Position numbers and translations under genes: made by a program
Part shown: positions 54,286 to 63,680 of the stretch, one piece after another
How the letters are laid out: every line of letters starts with the position of its first letter
How positions within the stretch are numbered: position 1 is the first letter of the stretch
Origin: Aureococcus anophagefferens
Taxonomy: Eukaryota > Sar > Pelagophyceae > Pelagomonadales > Pelagomonadaceae
Assembly (NCBI RefSeq): GCF_000186865.1
Contig: NW_008705566.1
Location: forward strand, 1,977,699 to 2,041,698
Length of the DNA stretch: 64,000 nucleotides
Reading direction: 5' to 3'
The notes under the pieces: model-generated
Databases searched by the model: none
What the model was told of the DNA's origin: nothing
The model's input: only the letters and a program-made list of their open reading frames with translations

Positions 54286-57200
54286 ATGGCGGACCAGGAG
54301 ATGCTGGCGCTCCTGGCGACGAACCTCCAGGCCATGTACCACGGCACGGACGCGGCCCAGCGGCGGAGCGCCGACGCGTTCCTCCAGAAGCTGCAGCGCG
54401 AGGCGAGCGGGTGGGGCCTGGCGGACGCGATCCTCGGCGGGCGCACGCCCTTCGCGTCGGGCCCCGGCGACCTCGCGTCCAACGCGCTCGGCGCCGAGGC
54501 GGTGACGTTCGCGTCGATGACGCTCCACGCGAAGGTCTCCGGCGACCTGCACGAGCTGTCGCCGGAGCAGGCCGTATCGCTGCGCGGCGCGGCGCTCGAC
54601 CACCTCGCGCGCTGGAGCGGCGTCGGCGTGCCCGGCGTCGTGGTGAAGAAGCTGGGGCTGACCGTGGCGGCGTTGGCCGTGTCGACGTCGTGGGACGGCG
54701 CCCTCGACTTTGTCCGCGAGGCGTTCGGCCGCGAGGAGGCGGACGCGGCGCAGGGCATGCGGACCAAGGTCGTCGCCGTCGAGCTGTTGGCGGCGCTGCC
54801 GGAGCAGTGCGCCTGGAAGGAGCTGAACGTGCCCCTGAGCCGCCGCGAGGCCTACACGCGCTACCTCTGCCAGAGCTCCGAGGGCGTCCTCGGCGTGCTC
54901 ACGCAGCTCGTGGTTTGGGCCGCGGGCGCGGCCGCGGGCTGCCCCGCGGGCGCGGAGCAGCTCAACGGCGCCGTCTTCGGGTGCCTCAAGTCCTGGATCT
55001 CCTTCTGCGACATCAAGGCCGAGCACCTCGCGTCGAGCGCCCTCTTCACCGGAGCGTTCGACGCGCTGGGCCACGGCCCGCTCTTCGAGCACGCGTGCGA
55101 CGTCATCGTCGAGGCGCTGCGGCGCTTCGACTGCCGCCTGCCGGAGAACGGCGTCCTGGTCGCCGCCATCGCGCCGCGCGTCATGGCTCTAGAAGCGCGC
55201 TTCGCCGCGGCGACGGCGAGCGAGGACGACGACGAGGCCATGGGCCTCTGCCGCATCTTCTGCGAGATGGGCGAGGCCTACATGCCCATGATCGCGAGCG
55301 AGCGCGACTGCAACCAGCTCGCCATCGTTTCTGTGATGATCAAGTGCACGGAGTACCCCGCGCGGCGCGTCGCGGCCAGGGCAGCAAAAGAGAGCGAAAT
55401 TCCCAACTTCAAAGGCTCCTATCTCGGCCGTTTTCCACTCGTTTCGGCTGATTTTTGGACGAGCGATCATCTCTCGGGACGGCCTCGCAGCGTGGATGCT
55501 GTTTCCGGAACGCGCGCGCGCGGAACACTCACGTTGAAGCGACGTTGAATCACCCTTTTGCTGCCCAGGTCGCGGCGGCGCCGCTCCGGTTCTGGTACCA
55601 CCTCGCGCGCGCGGTCGGGCGCCTGGCCGACGGCGACCCGGCGCGCGCGAGCCTCGTGGCCAAGTTCCGCGACGCCTACGCGTCCCTGGCGCGGCTCTGC
55701 GTGCGCCTGAGCGTCCGGGGAGAGCACGACGTCGACGCCGCGGACCCGCGGTTGGACGGCGACGACTTCTCGAGCCACCGCTGCGACCTCTTCGACGCCT
55801 TTGGCGACGCGGCCTACTTCCTCGGGGCCGACGCGGTCCTCGCGGCCGTCGCGGAGGAGGTGCAGCTGGCGACGGGCGCGAACGCGACGTGCGACGGCGT
55901 CGAGGCGTGCTTGTTCGCCTTGACGGCGCTGTCCGACTTCGTGCCCGACGCCGAGGCCTTCGTGCTCCCGTCGGCCTGCTCCATGGTCTGCGCGTTGCCG
56001 CGCGACTGGCGCCGCGCGCGCGACCGGGGGTCCGTGTTCGTGGGCGCGTACGCGCGGTGGCTCCGGCGGCGGCCCGACGCGCTCCGGTCGTGCTTCCAGT
56101 TCCTATTGGACGAGCTCGCGGCCCTGCCGGCCCAGGCGCCGGCCAAGGGGGACCACAGCTCCCAGGCCGCGCGCGCGCTCAAGCGGCTCTGCGACAAGTG
56201 CGCGCCGGAGCTGGGGCAGGCGGGCGCTTTGACGATCCGCGACACGCTGACGAACCGCGTGCCGCTCAAGGACGAGCTCGAGATCCTCGAAGGCCTGGGC
56301 GCCGTCGTCGCGGCCATGCCGGACTACGAGGCCGTCCGCGCGGGCACGGAGCAGCTCGCGGGCCCGCCGGCGCTCGCTTTGACGGCGATCGCGTCGTCGA
56401 ACGCGGCGGGCGAGCCGCGCGTCGTCGCGCGCGAGCTCGACCGCCTCACGTCCGTCGTGCGCTACGCGTCGCCGCCGGCGGCGCTGTTGGGGAGCCGGCC
56501 CCACCCGGTCCTCGAGCTCTTCGACAAGCTCTGGCCCGTCTTCGAGGCGCTGGGCGCCAAGTACCGCGAGTCGACGGTCGTCGTCAGGGCAGCACAAGGG
56601 TGATTCAACATCGCTTCAACGTGAGTGTTCCGCGCGCGCGCGTTCCGGAAAAAGCATCCACGCTTCGATGCCGTTCCGAGAGATGATCGCTCGTCCAAAG
56701 ATCAGCCGAAACGAGTGGAAAACGACCGAGATAGGAGCCTTTGAAGTTGGGAATTTCGCACCCTTTTGCTGCCCAGGTCGTCGTCGAGAAGCTGTGCCGG
56801 TGCTACAAGCACGCGATGCGGTCCTGCCGCAAGGCCTTCGCGCCCATGCTGAGCCGCATGGCCGCGCATCTCGTGCAGTCGTTCGCGTCGAACCCGATCT
56901 CGTCGTTCATCTACTGCTCGTCGATCTGCATCACGGAGTTTGGCGACGAGGCGGAGAAGCGGCCGGCGCTCTTCGACATGTTCGCGTCGCTGTCGTCGGC
57001 GGTTTTTGGGTTGCTGAGCACGCCCGAGGCCTACGCGGCGGCCCCCGACGTCGTCGAGGAGTACTTCTACCTCGCGTCCCGCTTCCTGGACCACTGCCCG
57101 GAGCCGCTGCTCGAGAGCCCGCTGCTCGCGGCGTTGCTGCGCGCGGCGACGGCGGGGCTGGCCGTGGAGCACCGCGAGGCGCTCCGGGGCGTGCTCCACT

Positions 57201-57709
57201 GCTGCGACCGCTTCGCGTCGACGGCGATCCGGTCGCTCCAGCGCGCGGGCGGGCCCCTGCCGCCGGCCGTGGCCCACTGCGAGCCGCCGCTGAGCCGCCG
57301 CGACGCGCCCCAGTCGCAGCAGGACGTCGACGACGCGCGGCGCCACGCGGCGACGCTCCACGGGTTGCTGGTCGTCGAGGCGTCGGGCGCGGCGCTCACG
57401 GACGGCCTGCTCAAGGCGCTGTCGGGGGACCTGCCGTCCTACATCAAGGACGAGGGCCGCGGGTCGCTGCTCGGCGTGCTCTGGAAGCTCCGGCTCGTGT
57501 GCCCGCCGGAGTCGTTCGCGGCGTGGTGCTCGACGAGCCTCGCGGTCATCACGGACAAGTTCGCGTCCCACGAGATCACCAACGACCTGCTCAAGTCCGT
57601 CGCCGTCGAGCCGCCGCGCAAGGACCACTTCTACGACGCCTTCGCCGTCTTCGCGCGCTGCTTCTCCGCGAAGCGCAAGATGAAGACGCGCCGCTCGGGC
57701 CGCCGCTAG
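54286..57709 (+). CDS. TNPO3: Transportin-3/MTR10-like nuclear import receptor, three exons
   Basis: Exons 54286-55368, 55569-56576 and 56777-57709 total 1007 residues. All joins are in phase 0 before a GTC codon: YPARR/VAAAPLRFWYHLA and AKYREST/VVVEKLCRCYKHA. The N-terminus (MLALLATNLQAMYHGTDAAQ, ASGWGLADAILG) and LTQLVVWA/ISFCDIKAEH blocks fit the importin-beta-family transportin-3/MTR10 group, which imports SR splicing factors in animals and yeast. HEAT-like helices run to the end, finishing RKMKTRRSGRR. Both introns are introners. Confidence 0.85.
55377..55568 (+). mobile_element. Introner, subfamily 1 (intron 1 of transportin-3)
   Basis: 192 bp between perfect 8-bp repeats GTCGCGGC (55369-55376 and 55569-55576). 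Termini CAGGGCAGCAAAAG and CTTTTGCTGCCCAG are inverted repeats with one mismatch. The spliced intron is 55369-55568, 200 nt. Translated without splicing it gives a 57-residue tail (AAKESEIPNFKGSYLGRFPL...) before a stop. Confidence 0.93.
56585..56776 (+). mobile_element. Introner, subfamily 1, reversed (intron 2 of transportin-3)
   Basis: 192 bp between perfect 8-bp repeats GTCGTCGT (56577-56584 and 56777-56784), in the opposite orientation to the intron 1 copy. The spliced intron is 56577-56776, 200 nt. In this orientation the sense strand carries a consensus-like GTGAGT at 56621-56626, 44 nt inside. Using it instead would leave an in-frame TGA. Confidence 0.93.
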
Positions 57710-57793
57710 GGCTAAGGCGCGGCGAGTCCGACGCTTGCCGGCCGGGGGGCGGGGCGTCCGTCGCGGCGGAGAACCCCCTCGAGAGCGCATCGC

Positions 57794-58285
57794 TTAGGAC
57801 CGCTGGGCCGCGTCCATGGCCTGCTGGGAGACGGCCTGCGCGCGCTCCTGCGCGGTCCGCGCCTTGCCGCGCGCCCAGAGGATCTTGATGGCGTCGTCCT
57901 CCTCGCCGGAGATGAAGGGCGCCGGCGGCGGCATGGCGCTCAGGACCTGGGCCGCCTGCCGGTAGTCGCCGAGCCGCGTCTCGTAGAGGCCGAGGAGCTG
58001 CTGGAAGTCGTAGCGCTCCTCGGGCGTGCACGCGCTCGTCGCGAGCGCGCGCGTGAGCTCCTGCATGGCCTCCTCGTACTGCGCCGCGATGTCGTTGATC
58101 GTCGCCACGGCCATGGTGTCGGCGTTCGTCGTGCGCCGGCAGTGGGCCTTCGTGGCGATCTTCTGCTCCATCTCCGGTCCGCCGTCGTCGAGGAGCCGCT
58201 TGCCGGCCTGGGCCTGGGCCACGCGCTGGCTCGCCTGCTCGCTCGCCGCGTTCATGGCGTCCTTGGCGGCGGCGAAGAAGTCCAT
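57794..58285 (-). CDS. Small helical protein, unrecognised
   Basis: 163 residues from the ATG at 58285 (MDFFAAAKDAMNAASEQASQ); a longer frame has only a GTG. The N-terminus is an Ala-rich amphipathic helix. A two-helix unit follows (AAQYEEAMQELTRALATSAC, RYDFQQLLGLYETRLGDYRQ), and the C-terminus is again Ala-rich (QERAQAVSQQAMDAAQRS). It could bind a membrane or a partner protein. No family recognised. Confidence 0.6.
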   Translation of the reverse strand: MDFFAAAKDAMNAASEQASQRVAQAQAGKRLLDDGGPEMEQKIATKAHCRRTTNADTMAVATINDIAAQYEEAMQELTRALATSACTPEERYDFQQLLGLYETRLGDYRQAAQVLSAMPPPAPFISGEEDDAIKILWARGKARTAQERAQAVSQQAMDAAQRS

Positions 58286-58376
58286 GTTGTGCTTTGGGGG
58301 AGCTGTGTCGGACCCTGATGACCTCTGTGGGGGCACCTTCGACCTTGCTCACCACATTGCACCCAAGCGCGGTCCG

Positions 58377-59430
58377 ATGGTGATGGCCGCCACTCTGCGG
58401 GCAGCCCTGGCCCTCGCGCTGGTCGCCGTGTGCCAGGGCGACGACGGCGAGCGCGCCTTCGACGACGACCCGCACCCCACGGTCACCAGCTTCGAGGCGC
58501 CGCCGGCGGGCTTTCACAAGGACCCCGCGGGGTCGACGGTGTCCGCGGGCCACTTCCACACCTGCGCCCTGCGCGCCTCCGACGGCGACTTCGGGGGCAT
58601 CGCCCACTGCTGGGGCTTCGACGCCATGGGCCAGGTGAGCCGGAGCCCGAGCACGCCCATGGTCCAGCTCAGCAGCGGCCACTTCCACAGCTGCGGCCTC
58701 ACGCTCGGCGAGAAGATCTTCTGCTGGGGCCAGGAGAAGGAGACGGCCCACAGCCCCGAGGGCCTCTTCAGCCAGGTGAGCGCGGGCCAGTTCCACAGCT
58801 GCGGCCTGACGAAGGACGGCGACGCGCGGTGCTGGGGCGAGGACTACCGCGCGCTCGGCGCGGTGTTCCCGCCGCGCGGCAAGTTCGTGCAGATCGGCGC
58901 GGGCTACGACTTCACCTGCGGCCTGCGGCCCTCGGGCTTCGTCGAGTGCTGGCGCCGGCGCCCCGCGCGACGAAACCAAAAAACGAACGGTGTTTCTCTC
59001 TAGGTGCTGGGGCGGCGACGACAAGGGCCAGGCGTCGCCGCCGAGCGACGTCCGCTTCGAGCAGCTCGAGTGCTCGACGTCGTCGGCCCAGGCCTGCGGC
59101 CTCACGCTCGGCGACCGGGACCTCGTCTGCTGGGGCCACGACAACAAGGGCGCGGCGCCGCGCTTCGTCGCGGGTCCGTTCGTGCAGGTCGCGACGGGCT
59201 ACAAGACGACGTGCGCGATCCGCGACCCGGGCAGCGCCATCGACTGCTGGGGCGTGTCGAGCCACGTCTTCGAGACGGCGGAGAAGCCCAAGTTCGCCGG
59301 CCGGACCTTCGAGCAGGTCTCCGTCGGCATGGACCACGTGTGCGCGCTCGACGTCGACGGCGAGGTCCTCTGCGAGGGCCAGCCGCTCGCCGCGGGGCGC
59401 GACGTGCCGACGGGCTTCGTCGCCGCCTAG
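58377..59430 (+). CDS. Secreted RCC1-like repeat protein, two exons
   Basis: Exons 58377-58945 and 59004-59430 give 331 residues. The signal peptide is MVMAATLRAALALALVAVCQ. Blade-like repeats each carry HTCAL/HSCGL and CWG (AHCWGFDAMGQVSR, KIFCWGQEKETA, DARCWGEDYRALGA, VECWGGDDKGQASP, LVCWGHDNKGAAP). These look like an RCC1-type propeller with an extra Cys pair per blade, as in secreted RCC1-like proteins. The splice removes 58 nt in the fourth repeat and restores CWGGDDKG; the unspliced frame stops shortly after. Confidence 0.78.
58946..59003 (+). other. 58-nt intron with GTGCTGG direct repeat
   Basis: Starts GTGCTGGC and ends CTCTCTAG; exon 2 starts GTGCTGGG, so 7 of 8 bases are repeated across the two splice sites (58946-58952 and 59004-59010). 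This copies the introner geometry, though the remaining 50 nt show no terminal inverted repeat. Confidence 0.75.
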
Positions 59431-59482
59431 GAGGTGGCGCCCCGGCTTGCTTCTTTTAACGGACGAGAGCGACGCGCCGGGC

Positions 59483-62331
59483 CTAGGACATGCTCTCGTC
59501 GACGTCGACGTTCGGGTGGACCGCGAGGACGGGCTCGCCGTCCTCGTGCGCGACGACGATGACGAGCTCGTCCTTCTGGAGGCGCTTGAGGATCTGCTTG
59601 AGGAGCTTCGTGTGCGCGGCGACCTCGTCGCCGACCTCGTCCGCGTGGACGCGGAGGTACCAGTCGAGGATCGCGGACCGCGGGAGGCCCGGGACGTCGT
59701 CGAGCGTCGCGCGCGACCGCAGGTGCGTCGTGATGAGGAGCCGGTAGCGCTGGTAGTCCTCGTAGGAGAGCTTGATCTTGGTCTTGGGCTTGGCCGCGTC
59801 CGCCGCGGGCGCCGCCGCGGGCGCGTCGTCGCCGCCGCCGTCGCCGCCGTCGCCGTCGCCCGCGGGCCGCTTCGCCGGCGGCTCGTCGCCCGCGTCGCCC
59901 TCGTCGCCCTCCCGCGGCCGCTTCGCCGCCGACGGCGGCGCGTCGCCGTGCGCGTCGTCGCCGTTCGCGGCGACGTGCTCGTCGCCGGCGAGGTCGACGT
60001 TCGCCGCCGCGAAGACGTCGTCGTCGTCGTCCAAATCGTCGAGGACGACGGCCTCGGACTCGACGCTGATGATCGACTTCTTGAGCAGGCGGAAGGCCTC
60101 CCTGACGTCGTCGGGCTCCACCGTGTCGCTCATGCGGATGCGCGCGTGCGCCTCGGAGAGCCGGACGAGCGACTCGAGCTGGCGCACGGTGACGCGGTAC
60201 GCGGTCTTGTTGCGGCCGACGCAGTCGTTCTGCCGCAGCTGGCGGTAGCACTTGACGAGGGTCGTGTGCGCCGCGTCGCCGATCTCCGGCGTGAGCTTCT
60301 TGGCCACGCGGACGTAGGCCCGGAGCTCGTCGAGCGTGAACGGCGCGTCCAAGGCTTTCCGCTCGCCGCGGTGCACGTCGACGATGTGCGTCGCGACGGC
60401 CCGGTCCGTGAGCTCGTCGCAGTCGTCGACGACGATGAAGAAGAGGTCGAAGCGGCTCATGATGGGCGCGGTCATGTCGACGTTCGCCTTCAGCGTCTTC
60501 GACTTGTCGTAGCGGCCGTGCTTCGGGTTCGCGGCCGCGAGGATCGACGTCCGCGCGTTCAGGTTCGCCTGGATGCCCGCCTTGGTGATGGAGATGGTCT
60601 GCTGCTCCATGGCCTCGTGGATGGCGACCTGGTCCGCGCTGTCCATCTTGTCGAACTCGTCGATGCAGCAGACGCCGTTGTCCGCGAGCATGAGCGCGCC
60701 CGCCTCGACGCAGAACTCGCCCGTCTCGCCGTCGCGGGCGATGGACGCCGTCAGGCCCGCCGCGGACGCCGCTTTACCGGACGTGTAGACGGACCGCGAG
60801 AGGAACGAGTGCACGTATTTCAGGAACTGCGACTTCGCCGTCGACGGGTCGCCGACGATACAGACCTGGGCAGCAAAAGGGTGATTCAACGTCGCTTCAA
60901 CTTGAGTGTTCCGCGCGTGCGCGTCACGAGAAAAGCGCCCACGCGTCGAGACCGCTCCGAGAGATGATCGCTCGTCCAAAAATCAGCCGAAACGAGTGGA
61001 AAACGGCCGAGATCGGAGCCTTTGAAGTTGGGAATTTCGCTCTCTTTTGCTGCCCTGATGCAGACGTTGACGTCGCCGCGGAGCTTGATGCCCTCGTGCG
61101 TGCGCTTGTGGACGCCGCCGACCAATTGAAGCAGCACGCCGTGCTTGATGTCCTTGTGGCCGTAGACCGCGGGCGCGACGGACTCGGCCAAGGCGTCGTA
61201 GACGCGCGGGTGCTGGCGCATGCGCCGCGCGACGACCTGGTCCCGGGCGTCGCGGGGCGTCATGATGCGGTCCGGGTCGTCCGTGACGCCCCCCGCCGTC
61301 TCCAGCGCGCGCAGCGCCTCGTCCTCCTCGTCCTCGCGCAGCGCCGCGTCGCCGCCGACGTCGTCGGACCGCTCGATGGAGCTGCCCATGAAGAGCAGCC
61401 GGTAGGTCATCTCGCGGGAGCCGGCCTGCTTCGTGCCCGTCACGCCCTGGGCCATGCCGTCCTGGCCCGTGCGGCTACTCACCGTGGCCTCGCCCGCGCG
61501 CGCGAGGCCGCCCGTGTCGGGCATGACCGCGAGGCACCCCGTCGCGACGATCTTGTCGCCGGCCTTGACCTGCTCGACCATCTCGTCGCGCACGAGCACG
61601 TCCATGGACCGGGGTAAGGACCCGGCGGGGATCTCGTCGGGCGCCTCCTGGAGCCGCACGCGCTGCCAGTCCGCGAAGCGGCTCCGCTCCATCTGGAGCT
61701 GCCACGCGGCGGCGGACGCGTTGTTGCACTGCGGGTTGCGGCAGATCGTCGGCGTCGTGTAGCGGAGCTGCTGCTCGACGTCGTCGGCCTGGAGGCCGCA
61801 CTTGAGGCAGAGGAAGGAGCCCGCGAGCAGCTCCGGCCGCACGTCGCTCGTCCGCGTGACGACGCCGCGGCACCGCACGAGCGACCCGACCTTGTCGCTC
61901 CGCAGGTCCCGCAGCTTCGCCGCGTCGCGGTGCAGGTTCCGGAAGCAGACGAACAGATTCTTCGCGTCGAGGGGGTCGCCGCCCGCGGGCCCGTCGCGCG
62001 CCGCGCCGACGGACCGCTCGTAGACCTCGCGGTACGCGCGCTTCGCGCCCGCGCGCGCGCAGACCTCGAAGCGGTAGAACTCGGACTCGATGGCGAGGGC
62101 GAGCTCGCTGTCGTGCTGCTCGAGCTCCGCGAAGTCCACGCGCACCGTCGCGCCCTCCTCGGCCGCGACCATGCCCTCGAGCTGCGACGCGTACGGCCGC
62201 TTGCCGCCGCCGCACCCGCCGCCGTCGTCGTCGGCGTCCTCGGGGCTCGCACCGGGGCTAAAGTCGAGCAGGAACCGGCAGAACCGCTCGACGACCTGGT
62301 TGTTCGTCTCCTGCTCCGTCACCTCGGCCAT
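59483..62331 (-). CDS. MCM6: MCM6-like replicative helicase subunit, two exons
   Basis: Exons 62331-61066 and 60865-59483 give 882 residues. The N-terminal OB/zinc region has CLKCGLQ and CRNPQCNN. The AAA+ core reads LRGDVN/VCIVGDPSTAKSQFLK across the splice, then Walker B VCCIDEFDKMDSADQVAIHE, and MSRFDLFFIVVDDCDE (arginine finger). The REMTYRLLFMGSS stretch before the core and the AFRLLKKSIISVES block after it match MCM6 better than other MCMs. A low-complexity acidic and KRPRE insert precedes the winged-helix C-terminus (YQRYRLLITTHLRS). MCM6 is one of six subunits of the MCM2-7 ring. Confidence 0.93.
60866..61057 (-). mobile_element. Introner, subfamily 1 (intron of MCM6)
   Basis: 192 bp between 8-bp repeats (sense GTCTGCAT at 61058-61065 and GTCTGTAT at 60858-60865, one difference). 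The spliced intron is 61065-60866, 200 nt, inserted before the Val of the VCIVGDPSTAK motif. It has the same orientation relative to transcription as copies 42957 and 55377. The single mismatch in the repeat shows that the insertion is not brand new. Confidence 0.92.
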
Positions 62332-62610
62332 CGCTTACACAAGTGGCGTTGGCGCACCGCGCGGCGCGTGCGGTTGCGCTCCCGAGACGAGGTTTCGCGA
62401 GCGCTTCAAGCGCGTCTCCCGTGCGCGGTTGCGCGCAACGCTGCGTGGTCGACGTACGCTCTCTGCTGGCTCAGGGAGAGACAGAGGAGGGCACTACTGC
62501 AGTCGAGCCCATCAGCTCAAATCCGCGAGTCGCTGGCCGGGGATCCGCGGCGCTCGTCGACACAATACCTCGCACGCCTCCGACGACGACCCCGAGTATA
62601 AAACGCCACG

Positions 62611-63447
62611 TTACGCCACGCGGTAGATGAGGTGGACGCCCGACGACGACGCGACGGTCTTCGAGAGCTCGCCGACGTCGAGGTTGAACGCGGCGACCTC
62701 GAAGGGCGGGCTCATCTTGCCGCGGCGGAAGAAGCCGAGGTCGCCGCCCTTCTTCGCCGAGCCGCAGTCCGACTGGGCCTTGGCGAGCTCCTTGAAGAGG
62801 TCCTCGCGGCGGTAGGACGGCGCGGCGAGGAGCTTCGACCGCGCGATCCGCAGCTCGTCCGTCGCGTCGTCGACGCTCCGCGTCACGCGCTTCGCCGGGT
62901 TGCGCCAGGACGTCGGGTTGCGCGAGTCGCGGTGCTTGCGGACGACGTGGAGGCAGTGCACCTTCTCGAGCTTGAAGAGGCCCGGCGCGAAGACCTTGAC
63001 GGGCCCGCGGTCGCCGGCCGCCGCGGGCGCGGCCGCGGCGGCCGCCTTGGGCTTCGGCGGCGCCTTGGCCGCGGGCGGCGGCAGGTCCGCGTAGGGGTCG
63101 AAGGCCGCCGCGGGCCTCGCCGCGGGGCTCGGCAGGTCCGCGGCGGCGATGATCGCCGCGCGGCTCGGCGCGGCCGGCGCGGCGTCGCGCTCGTCGTCGC
63201 TGTCCGCCGCGGCGACGGGCGCGGTCTGCGGGATGCCCGGGCCCTCGAGGCCCTCGAGGGCGCGCTCCTTCGCGAGCTGCTTGTCGTCCAAGTAGTAGCC
63301 CAAGCCCTCGTCGCCCATTTTGAACACATAGCCCTTGCGCGACCCGTAGTACGCCGAGGCCTTGCTAAAGGCCAGGAGCTCCACCCTCTTCGGCGCCGGC
63401 TGCGGCGCGTCGCCGGCCGGGCGCTTGCGCGCCAGGTGCGCGTCCAT
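62611..63447 (-). CDS. Parvulin (Pin1/ESS1-type) isomerase with GYVFK N-terminus
   Basis: 278 residues from the ATG at 63447 (MDAHLARKRPAGDAP). Residues 38-54 read KGYVFKMGDEGLGYYLD where a WW domain would sit in Pin1. After a Pro/Ala linker, the last ~115 residues are a parvulin domain: VHCLHVVRKHRDSRNPTSW, then SDCGSAKKGGDLGFFRRGKM, and the final VASSSGVHLIYRVA. Pin1-type enzymes isomerise pSer/Thr-Pro bonds. The replaced WW module may change targeting. 233 bp from the divergent CDC37 gene. Confidence 0.86.
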   Translation of the reverse strand: MDAHLARKRPAGDAPQPAPKRVELLAFSKASAYYGSRKGYVFKMGDEGLGYYLDDKQLAKERALEGLEGPGIPQTAPVAAADSDDERDAAPAAPSRAAIIAAADLPSPAARPAAAFDPYADLPPPAAKAPPKPKAAAAAAPAAAGDRGPVKVFAPGLFKLEKVHCLHVVRKHRDSRNPTSWRNPAKRVTRSVDDATDELRIARSKLLAAPSYRREDLFKELAKAQSDCGSAKKGGDLGFFRRGKMSPPFEVAAFNLDVGELSKTVASSSGVHLIYRVA

Positions 63448-63680
63448 GTCGCAGGCGCGCGGCGGCAAAGAGCAGGCAAGGAGCAGTCTTGCCACAGCCG
63501 GACGCCGAGAGCCGCGCGCCCGCCCTCGATTCGCTAAGCCACAGCGGCGCCCAGGTGCTTCGACGCGCGTCTCTGCTCGCGCTCGCCGCCCCGTCCGCTC
63601 CCGCGTCGCCGCCTCCGCGCCGCGCCGCCGCCAACCAAGAGAACACCCGGTGCGAAGGAACCGAACTCGCCGAATCAATC

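Noticed and set aside
53932..55548. Long open frame continuing from transportin-3 into the first introner
   Set aside because: It is the unspliced reading of exon 1 into the element. The downstream exon continues the protein family, so the splice is preferred.
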